A program made the translations under genes and the position numbers. 64,000 bases of DNA from Mycolicibacterium malmesburyense (lineage in GTDB: Bacteria; Actinomycetota; Actinomycetes; Mycobacteriales; Mycobacteriaceae): positions 3,642-67,641 of the forward strand of contig NZ_CVTB01000221.1 of the NCBI RefSeq assembly GCF_001050015.1, given 5' to 3'. Below, in pieces: positions 42,868-54,613 of this stretch. The stretch's first letter is position 1. Every line of letters begins with the position of its first letter. The notes beneath the pieces were generated by a model, which ran no database searches, was not told the origin of the DNA, and worked only from the letters and a program-made list of their open reading frames with translations.

Positions 42868-43928
42868 AGCTCAAAGGGGCTGTCGCCCTTGATCACCCGG
42901 TTACCCAGATCGATGAGGTTCTGGGCGTTGGCGTGCAACCGCTCCCCCGCGTCGCGGCTCGCCTGACCGATCAGGAAACGCGACCAGGTGCCCTCGATCA
43001 CGACTCCGAGCTTGAAGCACGCCATCGCGATATACCAATCCAGGCTTGAGGTTTCGCGACCGCCCGCGGCGAGGTAGGCGTCGAGGAGCTCGCGCCGACT
43101 GGCGAGGCCGCCGAGCGCGGCGAGCTGCGCGCCCGCCGTGATCGTGTTCGTCTCCAGCGGCCAGCAGATGAGCATCCACCCCAGGTCGAGCAGCGGGTCG
43201 CCGATCGTGCACATCTCCCAGTCGACGAACGCCGCCACCTCCGGCTTGTCGCGTCGCAGCAGGACGTTGCTCAGATGCGGGTCCCCGTGCAGCACACCGG
43301 GCTTGCCCTCCGGGGGCAGGTTCGACGCCAACCAGTCGGCGAGTTCGGTCACCGCCAGCGATTCCGGGTCATACCGGTCGTGGCGATAGCTCTCGAGCAG
43401 CCGCAGGAACTGAGGAACCTGGCGCTCCAGGAATGATCCGGGCCGTTTGAGCTCGGCCAGCGGACTGCCCTCCCACTCGACCTGTCCGAGCGCGGCCAGG
43501 CTCGCCGCGTACGACAGGCCCACCTGATGACGCATCGCGGGATCACGCACGTAGGCCTCGGACATGTCGTCGCCGGGGTTGAAGCCGTCCACCTCTTCCA
43601 TCAAGTAGAAGACGACACCGAGGACGCTGAGATCCTCGCAGCCGGCGATGAATCCGGGGTGGGGCACCGGTGTTCCCGCCAACGTTCGCAGTGCGGCGAT
43701 CTCGCGCAACATGGTCTTGTCGCTCGTCGGCCGCGGGTGCGCCGGCGGCCGCCGCAGCACCATGGTCCGATCATCGATCCGCAGGCGCACCACGATGTTC
43801 TGCGTCCCGCCGGTCAGCGGTTCGACGTCGCCGACCGTCGAACCGAGGCCCTGCGCACGCACCCACTGCTGCAGCGCGGCCTGGTCGTCCTTGCTCAGTG
43901 TCGGAAGCTGATGCGCGTCGTCGGGCAT
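42864..43928 (-). CDS. Phosphotransferase family protein (APH/ACAD10-like)
   Basis: 354-aa kinase-like protein. VEPLTGGTQNIVVRLRID is the nucleotide loop, VLRRPP the Lys strand, GVLHGDPHLSNVLL the catalytic Brenner motif (about residue 213) and FVDWEMCTIGDPLLDLGWML the metal-binding DxD/E segment. This subgroup, related to the N-terminal kinase domain of human ACAD10/11, is found with fatty-acid or steroid catabolic genes and probably phosphorylates hydroxyacyl-CoAs rather than antibiotics. Single-gene unit here; stop codons overlap the TSUP gene. Confidence 0.88.
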   Translation of the reverse strand: MPDDAHQLPTLSKDDQAALQQWVRAQGLGSTVGDVEPLTGGTQNIVVRLRIDDRTMVLRRPPAHPRPTSDKTMLREIAALRTLAGTPVPHPGFIAGCEDLSVLGVVFYLMEEVDGFNPGDDMSEAYVRDPAMRHQVGLSYAASLAALGQVEWEGSPLAELKRPGSFLERQVPQFLRLLESYRHDRYDPESLAVTELADWLASNLPPEGKPGVLHGDPHLSNVLLRRDKPEVAAFVDWEMCTIGDPLLDLGWMLICWPLETNTITAGAQLAALGGLASRRELLDAYLAAGGRETSSLDWYIAMACFKLGVVIEGTWSRFLIGQASRDAGERLHANAQNLIDLGNRVIKGDSPFEL

Positions 43929-43975
43929 GCAGTCATCGTGTCAGGTCGAATGCGCGCGCCGCTCACCCTATAGGC

Positions 43976-44024
43976 GATTTCGGTGCGCTACCGGTCGCTC
44001 AGCGATCAGTAGCGCACCGAAGTC
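43976..44024. repeat. Dispersed hairpin element, family 2 copy C
   Basis: GATTTCGGTGCGCTAC (43976-43991) pairs with GTAGCGCACCGAAGTC (44009-44024), 15 of 16 pairs. It lies between the start of the APH-like gene and the end of the SDR gene. A copy with the same arms is at 54565. Confidence 0.85.
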
Positions 44025-44029
44025 ACCGG

Positions 44030-44797
44030 TTACTTGGGGGCGAAGCGCTGGCCCGCGTCCAGGCGCAGGCACTGGCCGTTGAGCATCGGGTTCTCGACGA
44101 TCGCGGCGACCAGCTTGGCGTACTCCTCCGGCTTGCCGAGCCGCTTCGGGAACGCCGCGTCCTTGGTCAGCGCCTTGGCGAACTCGTCGGGGATGCCTTC
44201 GGTCAGGCCGGTCGCGAACAGGCTCGGCGCGATCGCCAGCGCCCGGATGCCCAGGCTGCCCATGTCGCGGGCCATGGTCAGGCACATGCCGGCGATGGCT
44301 GCCTTCGACGCGGTGTAGGCGACCTGGCCGATCTGGCCCTCGAACGCCGCGATCGAGGCGGTGTTGATGATGACGCCGCGCTCTTCCTGCTCGTCGTCGA
44401 CGAGGTCCTGCTGGCTCATCTGCCAACCGGCCAACCGGCTGATGTTGAACGTGCCGATCAGGTTCAGGTCGACGCACTTGCGGAACGAGTCCAGGCTGTG
44501 CGGGCCGTCCTTCTTGACGGTGCGCTCGGCGGCGCCGCCGCCGGCGGTCGTGACGATGATGTGCAGCCCGCCGAGCTTGTCGATCGCTTGCTGCAGGACC
44601 TTCTCGGTGCCCTCGAAGTCGGTGACGTCCACCTCGAAGAACGAGCCGCCGATCGCGTCGGCCACTTCCTTGCCCTTCGACTGCGGACGGTCGAGAACCG
44701 CCACGTCAGCTCCGCGCTGAGCCAGCAACTCGGCCGTCGCCTTCCCGAAGCCGGACGCTCCGCCGACGACGATGGCCTTCTTGCCAGAAATCTCCAC
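44030..44797 (-). CDS. Short-chain dehydrogenase (3-hydroxyacyl-CoA dehydrogenase type)
   Basis: 255-aa SDR resembling HSD17B10-type 3-hydroxyacyl-CoA dehydrogenases. NAD loop AIVVGGASGFGKATAELLAQ, DVTDFEGTEK, NTASIAAFEGQIGQ (catalytic Ser) and YTASKAAIAGM (Tyr, Lys). The end NGQCLRLDAGQRFAPK is typical of this subgroup. Expected to oxidise hydroxyacyl-CoA or hydroxysteroid with NAD+. The GTG at 44797 has AGGGGAGA 6 nt upstream; the open frame further upstream is the antisense of the neighbouring gene. Confidence 0.9.
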   Translation of the reverse strand: MEISGKKAIVVGGASGFGKATAELLAQRGADVAVLDRPQSKGKEVADAIGGSFFEVDVTDFEGTEKVLQQAIDKLGGLHIIVTTAGGGAAERTVKKDGPHSLDSFRKCVDLNLIGTFNISRLAGWQMSQQDLVDDEQEERGVIINTASIAAFEGQIGQVAYTASKAAIAGMCLTMARDMGSLGIRALAIAPSLFATGLTEGIPDEFAKALTKDAAFPKRLGKPEEYAKLVAAIVENPMLNGQCLRLDAGQRFAPK

Positions 44798-44900
44798 CTG
44801 GGTCTCCCCTTTCCAAAAAGAGCTCGATTCGTAAAGCAACCTAGCTGACGTCATCGTTCGGTAAGCCCTTCGGGTCACCAACCTGAGTACTTTGAGCGGC

Positions 44901-46457
44901 ATGACGTCGCGCAACACCAAGGCGATGGGCGGCATCGCCGCGGCGGCCGTCGCACTGGGCGTGACTGCGCTCCTCGCGGTCTTCGTCGGACCGCGCGCCG
45001 ACTCCCGCACCGCGGTCGGTTCGGTCGTCATCGATCTGACCCCGGGGCCGGTCAAGGAATGGGCGATCCATACCTTCGGCATGGCCGACAAGCTCGTGCT
45101 GTCGATGCTGGTGCTCGCGGTGATCGCGATCGTGGCCGCCGCCACCGCCGCGCTGGAGACGCGGCGGTTCCCGATCGGCAGCCTCGCGATCGTCGCGGCC
45201 GGGGGCGCCGGGTGCGCGGCCGTGCTCTCGCGCGCGGGAGCCACGCTCGTGGACACCCTGCCGACGGTCGTCGGCGCCGCGTGCGGCGTCGCGGTGTTGC
45301 GGCTGCTGACCTCGGGGCGGTTCAGCGACGCCGCGCACGCCGCCGACGATGGGCGGGTCGCCGACGACGCCCCGGACCCGGGCCGGCGGCTGTCGCTGAT
45401 CACGCTGGGCTTCCTCGGTGCGGGTGCGCTGGCGGGAGTGGGCGGCGTGGTGCTGTCGCGCTTGACGACGTCCGTCTCCGGCGACCGCAACGCCTTCGCG
45501 CTGCCGCCGATCGACGTCGCCGCTCCCCCGGTGCCGGCGACGGTGCAGCCGAAAGGTGCTGCGCTGCCGTCGTTCATCACCAGCAACGCAGACTTCTACC
45601 GGATCGACACCGCGCTCACCGTTCCCCAGCTGAGCCGAGAGAAGTGGCAGTTGCGTATTCACGGCATGGTCGACCGCGAAATCACCTTGCGCTTCGACGA
45701 TCTCGACCGCTTCGACGTGGTCGAGAAGCTGGTCACGCTCACGTGCGTGTCGAATCCCGTCGGCGGCGACCTCATCGGTAACGCCGCATGGACGGGGTAT
45801 CGCGTGCGAGACCTGTTGGCCGAAGCGGGAGTTCATCCCGACGCGGACATGGTGCTGTCGATGTCGATCGACGGGTTCACCGCCGGCACCCCGGTCGAGG
45901 CGCTCACCGACGACCGCGGCGCGCTGCTGGCCGTCGGCATGAACGGCGAACCGCTGCCGACCAACCACGGCTATCCCGCCCGCCTCGTCGTGCCGGGCCT
46001 GTACGGGTACGTCTCGGCGACGAAGTGGGTGGTCGACCTCGAGGTGACGCGCTTCGACCGCGCCGAGGCCTACTGGACGCGGCTGGGCTGGTCGCCGCGG
46101 GGCCCGATCAAGACCGAGTCCCGCATCGACGTACCGCGCAGCGGTCAGGACGTGCCGCGCGGGCCGGTGACGTTCGGCGGTGTCGCGTGGGCGCAGAACC
46201 GCGGCGTGCGCAACGTCGAGGTGCGCATCGACGGCCCCGACGGTCAAGGCGACTGGCGGCAGGCCGAACTCGGCGCGCCCTACTCGAACGAGACCTGGCG
46301 GCTGTGGAGTTTCGCGTGGCAGGCCAGCGAGTCGGGTCGCCACACCATCACGGTGCGCGCCACCGACAACACCGGCGCGGTGCAGACGGCCGACATCGCC
46401 GACCCGATCCCCGACGGCGCCACCGGTTGGCACAGCGTCGACTTCGAGGTCACCTAG
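44901..46457 (+). CDS. Membrane molybdopterin-dependent oxidoreductase (sulfite oxidase-like)
   Basis: 518-aa protein. The first 190 residues carry about five membrane helices (GIAAAAVALGVTALLAVFVG, LVLSMLVLAVIAIVAAATAA, LITLGFLGAGALAGVGGVVL among them). From about 235 follows an oxidoreductase molybdopterin domain: WQLRIHGMVDREITLRFDDL, VTLTCVSNPVGGDLIGNAAW with the Cys expected to ligate Mo, and VVPGLYGYVSATKWVVDLEV. The C-terminal 100 residues form the Ig-like Mo-co dimerisation domain (GVRNVEVRIDGPDGQGDW). No heme domain is present. The catalytic domain probably faces outside; the substrate is unknown. ATG 44901 is preferred over TTG 44892. Confidence 0.9.
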   Translation: MTSRNTKAMGGIAAAAVALGVTALLAVFVGPRADSRTAVGSVVIDLTPGPVKEWAIHTFGMADKLVLSMLVLAVIAIVAAATAALETRRFPIGSLAIVAAGGAGCAAVLSRAGATLVDTLPTVVGAACGVAVLRLLTSGRFSDAAHAADDGRVADDAPDPGRRLSLITLGFLGAGALAGVGGVVLSRLTTSVSGDRNAFALPPIDVAAPPVPATVQPKGAALPSFITSNADFYRIDTALTVPQLSREKWQLRIHGMVDREITLRFDDLDRFDVVEKLVTLTCVSNPVGGDLIGNAAWTGYRVRDLLAEAGVHPDADMVLSMSIDGFTAGTPVEALTDDRGALLAVGMNGEPLPTNHGYPARLVVPGLYGYVSATKWVVDLEVTRFDRAEAYWTRLGWSPRGPIKTESRIDVPRSGQDVPRGPVTFGGVAWAQNRGVRNVEVRIDGPDGQGDWRQAELGAPYSNETWRLWSFAWQASESGRHTITVRATDNTGAVQTADIADPIPDGATGWHSVDFEVT

Positions 46458-46465
46458 TTCTCCGC

Positions 46466-46524
46466 CGAGCGACCGCGTTTGTACCGCGACACGCCGCTAA
46501 TAGGCGTGCAAACGCGGTCCCTCG
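46466..46524. repeat. Dispersed hairpin element, family 1 copy B
   Basis: CGAGCGACCGCGTTTG (46466-46481) pairs with CAAACGCGGTCCCTCG (46509-46524), one mismatch. The internal CGACACGCCGC is identical to copy A at 9016-9078. It follows the molybdopterin gene stop by 8 nt and precedes ligB. Confidence 0.85.
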
Positions 46525-46573
46525 CGCCAATCAACTGACCGGACTTGTCCGACAGCCGTGACAGGCTGGACCC

Positions 46574-48121
46574 GTGCAGTTACTCGACGTGGCCACCGCG
46601 TCCACCGAGGTCGGCGCCTCCTCGTCGCGGCTGGCCAAGACGGCACGCATCGCAGACCTCCTCGCCCGCGCCGGCGAGGAGGGCGACGCCGACCAGGTGG
46701 CGGTCGTCGTGTCGTGGCTCTCCGGCGAACTGCCCCAACGGCAGATCGGCGTCGGGTGGGCCGCGCTGCGATCGCTCCCGCCCCCGGCGGAGTCGACCTC
46801 GCTGACGGTGCCCGAGGTCCATGCGCGCTTCACCGAGATCGGGCAGGTCGCGGGGAAGGGCTCGCAGGCGAAACGCGCCGAACTGCTCGCCGGGCTGTTC
46901 GGCGCCGCCACTGCGGAGGAGCAGACGTTTCTGCGCCGCCTGCTGGGCGGTGAGCTGCGCCAGGGGGCACTCGTCGGCGTGATGGCCGACGCGGTGGCCA
47001 AGGCCGCCGGCCTGCCCGCCGCCGCGGTGCGCCGCGCCGCGATGCTCGGCGGTCACCTGCCCGCCGTCGCGGCCGCGGCACTGACCGTCGGCGAGGCCGC
47101 GCTCGAACAATTCACGCTGACGGTCGGCAGGCCGGTCGGCCCGATGCTGGCGCAGACGGCCGCCGGAGTGGCCGAGGCACTCGAACGGCTCGGCGGCACA
47201 GCGGTTTTCGAGGCCAAACTGGACGGCGCCCGCGTGCAGGTGCATCGGCGGGGCGACGACGTATCGATCTACACCCGAAGCCTCGACGACGTGACCGCGC
47301 GCCTGCCCGAGGTCGTCGACGCCGCGTTGGCGCTGCCCGTCACGACCCTGATCGCCGATGCCGAGGCCATCGCCCTGCGGCCCGACGGGCGGCCGCACCG
47401 CTTCCAGGTCACCGCGTCACGGTTCGGCCGCTCCGTCGACATCGCCGCGGCTGCGAAGGCGCAACCGCTGTCGGTCTTCGTATTCGACCTGTTGCATGTC
47501 GACGGCATCGACCTGCTCGACAAACCGGCCGCCGAGCGCATCGAGGTTCTCGACGCCCTCGTCCCCAAGCTGCACCGCGTCGACCGCCTCGTCACCGGCG
47601 ACGTCGACCAGGCGCGTGAGTTCCTGGAGGTGACGCTGGCCGCGGGCCACGAGGGTGTGATGACGAAGTCGCTGACCGCGCCGTACGAGGCGGGCCGCCG
47701 CGGGGCGGGCTGGCTCAAGGTCAAACCCGTACACACCCTCGACCTGGTGGTGCTCGCGGTCGAGTGGGGTTCGGGCCGTCGCACCGGCAAGTTGTCGAAC
47801 ATCCATCTCGGGGCCAGGGATCCGCAGACCGGCGAATTCGTCATGCTCGGAAAGACTTTCAAGGGCATGACCGACGCCATGCTCGAGTGGCAGACCGAGC
47901 GGTTCCTGGAATTGGCCGACGGGCCCACCGATCGCTATGTGGTGCGGGTCAGGCCCGAGCAGGTCGTCGAGATCGCGTTCGACGGCGTGCAGACCTCGTC
48001 GCGGTACCCCGGCGGTATGGCCCTGCGGTTCGCCAGGGTGCTGCGCTACCGCGACGACAAGAGCCCCGCCGAGGCCGACACCATCGACACGGTGCGCGCG
48101 TTCTATCAGCGGGGAAGCTGA
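46574..48121 (+). CDS. ligB: ATP-dependent DNA ligase LigB
   Basis: 515-aa ligase orthologous to Rv3062. Residues 1-180 form the N-terminal DNA-binding domain. The nucleotidyltransferase domain has motif [14 protein letters not shown] with the adenylated Lys at 215, motif III ([12 protein letters not shown]), motif IV ([10 protein letters not shown]) and motif V ([16 protein letters not shown]). The OB-fold follows with [18 protein letters not shown] (motif VI region: [12 protein letters not shown]). It joins nicks using ATP; the essential ligase of mycobacteria is the NAD-dependent LigA, so LigB is accessory. The start is the GTG at 46574. Confidence 0.96.
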   Translation: MQLLDVATASTEVGASSSRLAKTARIADLLARAGEEGDADQVAVVVSWLSGELPQRQIGVGWAALRSLPPPAESTSLTVPEVHARFTEIGQVAGKGSQAKRAELLAGLFGAATAEEQTFLRRLLGGELRQGALVGVMADAVAKAAGLPAAAVRRAAMLGGHLPAVAAAALTVGEAALEQFTLTVGRPVGPMLAQTAAGVAEALERLGGTAVFEAKLDGARVQVHRRGDDVSIYTRSLDDVTARLPEVVDAALALPVTTLIADAEAIALRPDGRPHRFQVTASRFGRSVDIAAAAKAQPLSVFVFDLLHVDGIDLLDKPAAERIEVLDALVPKLHRVDRLVTGDVDQAREFLEVTLAAGHEGVMTKSLTAPYEAGRRGAGWLKVKPVHTLDLVVLAVEWGSGRRTGKLSNIHLGARDPQTGEFVMLGKTFKGMTDAMLEWQTERFLELADGPTDRYVVRVRPEQVVEIAFDGVQTSSRYPGGMALRFARVLRYRDDKSPAEADTIDTVRAFYQRGS

Positions 48122-48171
48122 AGCCCGCGGTTTTGACACGTCGCCGGCATCGCCGATGGAAGGATCGCCCC

Positions 48172-50475
<2,304 letters not shown>

Positions 50476-50622
50476 TGGGCGACACCCACTACCGGCGTTA
50501 CGTCGAACACCGGATGCGGACGCATCCGGGCGAGCCGATCCTCTCCGAGCGGGACTACTGGCGGATGCGCCACGCCGCCACCGAGGCGAACCCGGGCGCG
50601 CGCTGCTGTTAAACGCTCGTTG

Positions 50623-50669
50623 TTGCACACAGGGCTGTGATCTCGCCGCTGCCACGACCCTGGGTGCAA
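50623..50669. terminator. Hairpin between the YbdD-like gene and the P450 gene
   Basis: TTGCACACAGGG (50623-50634) pairs with CCCTGGGTGCAA (50658-50669), one mismatch. It sits in the convergent gap, 11 nt past the YbdD-like stop. Confidence 0.55.
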
Positions 50670-50688
50670 TCTTTGCGACGGGCGCCGC

Positions 50689-51927
50689 CTAGGCCGTCAG
50701 CGTGTAGCGGATCGGCAGGTGTTTGAGCCCGCCGACGAAGGTGGTCGCCACGTACTCGGGTCGGCCGGCCAGCTCGACCGCCTTCAGCCGGGGTAACAGT
50801 TCGGTGAAGAAGCTGTTGACCTCCATGCGCGCCAACGCCGCCCCGAGGCAGAAGTGCACGCCGTAGCCAAAGGCGACGTGCTTGTTCGGATCACGGCAGA
50901 TGTCGAAGCGGAAGGGATCGACGAACACCTCCTCGTCGCGGTTGCCCGAAACATACGACAGCAGAACCGATTCCCCCGCCGCGATCGGCACCCCGCGGAC
51001 GGTGGTGTCCTCGGCGGCGGTGCGCATGAACGCCTTCACCGGCGTAACCCACCGGATCATCTCCTCGGTCGCCAGTGGCATCAGGTTGGGGTCGTCGCAC
51101 AACTTCTCGCGCTGGTCGGCGTTCTCGATGAGCGCCAGCATCCCTCCCGAAATGGTGGCGCTCGTGGTGTCGTGCCCCGCCGCGGCGATGATCGCGTAAT
51201 AGGACATGGTGTCGATGTCCGACAACGGTTCGCCGTCGACGGTCGCGTTGGCGATCGCCGAGGCCAGGTCGTCGGTCGGATTCTCGCGGCGCGAGGCGGT
51301 CAACGCCGTGAAGTACTCGAACATCTCGACCAGGGCCGACATCTGGTCGGTTTGGTCGGCGCCACGCTTGAATTCATCGTCGTCGCTGCCGAACAACTCC
51401 TGGGTGAGCTTGAGCATGAGGGGGAAGTCCGACTCCGGAATGCCCAGCAACGACATGATGACGTAGAGGGGGAAGTTCACCGCGACCTGCTGGACGAAGT
51501 CGCACTCGGTGCCGATCTTCATCATCTTGTCGACGTAGACCTTCGCGAGCTCGTCGACACGGATCTTCAACGCGCGCATCGCCTTCGGCCGGAACCAGTC
51601 GGCCCCGATCGCACGGACCACACGGTGCTGCGGATCGTCCATGTGGATCAGCGTGCGCACGCCGATGGCAGCCTGCTGCTCATCGCCCTCCTTGGTGACC
51701 AGCACCGGCCGCGGATGATTGGTGAACAGGTTGTTGGCCCGCTCGACGTCCATGATGTCGGCGTGCTTGGTGATCGCCCAGAACGGCTGGTAGTTCGGCA
51801 CGTCGACCCACGAAACGGGCGCGTTGGCACGCAGATGCGTCAGCGACGCATGCAATTTCGCTTCATCGGTGTAGGCCAGCGGGGTGGCGAAGACCTTGGC
51901 CGCTTCGTCCATAATCGGTGTGCTCAC
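50689..51927 (-). CDS. Cytochrome P450
   Basis: 412-aa soluble bacterial P450. I-helix AAAGHDTTSATISGG (about residue 250), ExxR in EEMIRWVTP, heme loop FGYGVHFCLGAALARME with the axial Cys (about 358). It resembles the CYP124/125/142-like mycobacterial group that hydroxylates lipid or steroid chains, but I cannot assign the family number. Needs redox partners from elsewhere. The GTG at 51927 has AGAGGAG 6 nt upstream, better than TTG 51933. It lies 21 nt after the LLM gene on the same strand, so it probably forms an operon with it and the catabolic cluster. Confidence 0.92.
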   Translation of the reverse strand: MSTPIMDEAAKVFATPLAYTDEAKLHASLTHLRANAPVSWVDVPNYQPFWAITKHADIMDVERANNLFTNHPRPVLVTKEGDEQQAAIGVRTLIHMDDPQHRVVRAIGADWFRPKAMRALKIRVDELAKVYVDKMMKIGTECDFVQQVAVNFPLYVIMSLLGIPESDFPLMLKLTQELFGSDDDEFKRGADQTDQMSALVEMFEYFTALTASRRENPTDDLASAIANATVDGEPLSDIDTMSYYAIIAAAGHDTTSATISGGMLALIENADQREKLCDDPNLMPLATEEMIRWVTPVKAFMRTAAEDTTVRGVPIAAGESVLLSYVSGNRDEEVFVDPFRFDICRDPNKHVAFGYGVHFCLGAALARMEVNSFFTELLPRLKAVELAGRPEYVATTFVGGLKHLPIRYTLTA

Positions 51928-51948
51928 GAACAACTCCTCTGCCGAACC

Positions 51949-52977
51949 TCATGCGCCGCGCAATTCCTGCAGCACGGCGACTACCGTCGCTTCGTCGATC
52001 GAGCGTGGGAAGCCGATCATCACCCGGTCGATCACGCCGTCGCACCGGTCGCGGATCTTGGCGGCCAGCTTGTCGATCGGGGCGACCACCGCGAACGCCT
52101 CGAGGATCTCGTCGTCGACCAGCGTGCCCATCGCGTCCCACTCGCCGGCGAGGCTGAGCCGGTGAAGCTCGTCGTGCAGATCACCCCACCCGTGCAGCGC
52201 CAGCACCTTGCGGTAGGCCGGCGTCGAACCGTAGAAGGCGATCTGCTTGCGGGTGGCGACGGAGGACTCGGCCACCTCGCGCTCGTCGGCGCCGGTCACC
52301 ACGAAAATCGGACACGACACCTGAAAGTCGCTGCGCTGTCGGCCCGATCGGGCCATGCCGCGCTCGAGCGCCGGGATGGTGATCTCCTCGAAGTAGCGCT
52401 TCGTGGTGAAGGCGTGGGCCAGCACACCGTCGGCGACCTCACCGGCCATCTCGGTCATCGCCTCGCCCACCGCCGCGATGAACACCCGGGGAAACCCGTA
52501 GTCGTGCGGTTCGGGGGTGAACATCGGCGTCATGAGCTTGTGCGTGTAGAAGTCGCCTTCGAACTGCAACCGGGTGCCGTCGCGCCAGCACGCCCAGATC
52601 TCGCGCATCGCGTGCACGAATTCGCCCATGCGGCGTACCGGTTGACTCCACGGCATGCTGAACCGCTTCTCGATGTGCGGGCGGATCTGCGACCCCAGAC
52701 CCACGATCAGCCGGCCGCGCGAGTAGTCCTGCAGATCCCAGCCGATGTTGGCCACGTTCATGGGATTTCGCGCGAACGCCACCGCGATACTGGTGCCGAG
52801 GTCGAGGGTTTCGGTGTGCTCGGCGGCCAGGGTCAGCGGCAGGAACGGGTCGTGGGCCACCTCGGCCGTCCAGCATCCGTCATATCCGCGCCGCTGCAGC
52901 GTGGCCGCCGTCTCCACCACGCTGGCGAGCTGGCTCGAAACCGCCCCGTCGACCTTCAGGCCGGCGCCGCTAAGCAT
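51949..52977 (-). CDS. LLM-class F420-dependent oxidoreductase
   Basis: 342-aa luciferase-like TIM-barrel enzyme. RGYDGCWTAEVAHDPFLPLT, LGTSIAVAFARNPMNVANIG and DLQDYSRGRLIVGLGSQIRP are the usual F420-type core segments, and HKLMTPMFTPEPHDYGFPRV the later ones. Mycobacterial members reduce or oxidise substrates with coenzyme F420. The start is the ATG at 52977; the upstream frame is antisense to the carboxyltransferase. It is divergent from that gene (85 nt), with TACTGTAA-type half-sites between. Confidence 0.9.
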   Translation of the reverse strand: MLSGAGLKVDGAVSSQLASVVETAATLQRRGYDGCWTAEVAHDPFLPLTLAAEHTETLDLGTSIAVAFARNPMNVANIGWDLQDYSRGRLIVGLGSQIRPHIEKRFSMPWSQPVRRMGEFVHAMREIWACWRDGTRLQFEGDFYTHKLMTPMFTPEPHDYGFPRVFIAAVGEAMTEMAGEVADGVLAHAFTTKRYFEEITIPALERGMARSGRQRSDFQVSCPIFVVTGADEREVAESSVATRKQIAFYGSTPAYRKVLALHGWGDLHDELHRLSLAGEWDAMGTLVDDEILEAFAVVAPIDKLAAKIRDRCDGVIDRVMIGFPRSIDEATVVAVLQELRGA

Positions 52978-52987
52978 GGTCGTAGAC

Positions 52988-53008
52988 GCTACAGTAAGCA
53001 ATTCAGTA
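52988..53008. promoter_or_regulatory. Half-sites related to the TACTGTAA operator
   Basis: CTACAGTAAG (52989-52998) and ATTCAGTATG (53001-53010) repeat the CAGTA core of the palindrome at 59850-59870 in direct orientation. They lie in the divergent gap between the LLM gene and the carboxyltransferase gene, so one regulator may serve both places. Confidence 0.4.
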
Positions 53009-53062
53009 TGGTCAACGAGGGCATGCCGGTGCGACGATCGCCTAGCCAGAACAGGAGTTGAG

Positions 53063-54559
53063 ATGACCAAGGCCGACGATTGGCATGCCACGCTCGACGA
53101 GCTCTCGCGCCGGCGCCAGACCGCATACGACATGGGCGGCGCCGAGCGCGTTGCCAAGCACCGCGACAAGGGCAAACTCGACGCCCGCTCGCGCATCGAG
53201 TATCTCCTCGACAAGGGCACGTTCCGCGAGTTCGGCACCCTGGTCGGCGGCGACATCGCCGCCGACGGCATCGTCGCCGGCTCCGGGTATCTCGACGGCC
53301 GGCCCGTGATGATCGGGGCCGAGGATTTCACGACGCTTGCGGGCAGCATCGGCCCCGGCGGGAACGCCAAGCGGTATCGATTGGCGGAGTTGGCGTTGCG
53401 CGACAAGGTGCCGCTGGTGATGCTGCTCGAGGGCGCCGGGTTCCGGCCCAGCGGTGAGCACTACGGACGCACCCCGACCGATCTGCTCTCCCAGGCACAG
53501 TGCTCGGGCAAGGTGCCGATGGTCGCCGGACTACTCGGGCCGTCCGCCGGGCACGGCGCGCTGGTCGCCCCCGTCTGCGACTGGACGATCATGAGCCGCC
53601 AGGGGGCGATCTTCACCGCGGGTCCGCCCGTGGTGAAAGAGTCGACGGGCGAGGATATTACGAAAGAAGACCTCGGCGGACCTTCGGTCGCGCTCGCCAG
53701 CGGCGTGATCCACAACTACGCCGAGGACGACGAGGCCGTGCTCGACGACATTCGCCGCTACCTGTCGTACTTCCCGTCGAGCGCATGGTCGTATCCGGAG
53801 TCGCTGCCCGAAGACGAGGCGACCGCGTCGCGCACCACCCCCGAACTGCTCGACCTGGTACCCCGCGGCAACCGGCGCGTCTACGACATGCGGCGCGTGC
53901 TCGACGTCGTGTTCGACCGCCCGGACTGGTTCGAGGTACAGCCGAAGTTCGGACCGGCGATCATCTGCGCGCTGGCCCATCTCGGCGGTCATCCCGTCGC
54001 GGTGGTGGCCAACCAGCCGCAGGTGATCGCGGGCTCCATCGACTCCGACGCGGCGGACAAGGCGGCGCACTTCATCGCGGTCGCCGACTCCTTCCACCTG
54101 CCGATCGTCTTCCTCGCCGACAATCCCGGCATGCTGCCCGGCAGCCGGTCGGAGAAGGCGGGCGTGCTGCGCAGTGGTGCGCGGATGTTCGCCGCGCAGA
54201 CCGCCGCGACGACGATCAAGCTGCATGTCACGCTGCGCAAGGCGTACGGGTTCGGCTCGATGGTGATGTCGCTGTTGGGTTTTGACAACCAGAGCGCGAC
54301 GTTCGCCTATCCGGGCGCGACGATGGGCGCGATGAGCGCGGCCGCCCTGAGCAAGGCGTCCCACGCCGCCGAGGATGTCGAGGCGCGGCTTCGGCAGATG
54401 GAGGTCGAGGCGTCGTTCCGGTCGGCGGGCCACCTCGGCTTCGACGATCTGATCCATCCCGAGGAGACCCGCAACGCGCTGCTGTGGGGTCTGCAGCGGG
54501 CGGTCTACAGCCGCCAGGCCGCCGCGGAACCGGTCGCCCGCACGGTCATCACACCCTGA
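53063..54559 (+). CDS. Acyl-CoA carboxyltransferase (AccD/PccB-type beta subunit)
   Basis: 498-aa biotin-dependent carboxyltransferase. N-terminal crotonase half: RDKGKLDARSRIEYLLDKGT, GAEDFTTLAGSIGPGGNAKR, GKVPMVAGLLGPSAGHGALV with acyl-CoA oxyanion Gly residues. C-terminal half: FGPAIICALAHLGGHPVAVV, FLADNPGMLPGSRSEKAGVL, ATTIKLHVTLRKAYGFGSMV. No biotin carboxylase or BCCP gene is in the window, so it would use an alpha subunit made elsewhere. AACAGGAG precedes the ATG. It ends at the family-2 hairpin element. Confidence 0.9.
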   Translation: MTKADDWHATLDELSRRRQTAYDMGGAERVAKHRDKGKLDARSRIEYLLDKGTFREFGTLVGGDIAADGIVAGSGYLDGRPVMIGAEDFTTLAGSIGPGGNAKRYRLAELALRDKVPLVMLLEGAGFRPSGEHYGRTPTDLLSQAQCSGKVPMVAGLLGPSAGHGALVAPVCDWTIMSRQGAIFTAGPPVVKESTGEDITKEDLGGPSVALASGVIHNYAEDDEAVLDDIRRYLSYFPSSAWSYPESLPEDEATASRTTPELLDLVPRGNRRVYDMRRVLDVVFDRPDWFEVQPKFGPAIICALAHLGGHPVAVVANQPQVIAGSIDSDAADKAAHFIAVADSFHLPIVFLADNPGMLPGSRSEKAGVLRSGARMFAAQTAATTIKLHVTLRKAYGFGSMVMSLLGFDNQSATFAYPGATMGAMSAAALSKASHAAEDVEARLRQMEVEASFRSAGHLGFDDLIHPEETRNALLWGLQRAVYSRQAAAEPVARTVITP

Positions 54560-54564
54560 CCGGC

Positions 54565-54613
54565 GATTTCGGTGCACTACCCGTCGGTGCGCGAACGGTA
54601 GCGCACCGAAATC
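54565..54613. repeat. Dispersed hairpin element, family 2 copy D
   Basis: GATTTCGGTGCACTACC (54565-54581) pairs with GGTAGCGCACCGAAATC (54597-54613), one mismatch. It is the homologue of copy C at 43976-44024 and lies between the convergent carboxyltransferase and LLM genes, its 3' arm touching the LLM stop. Confidence 0.85.
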
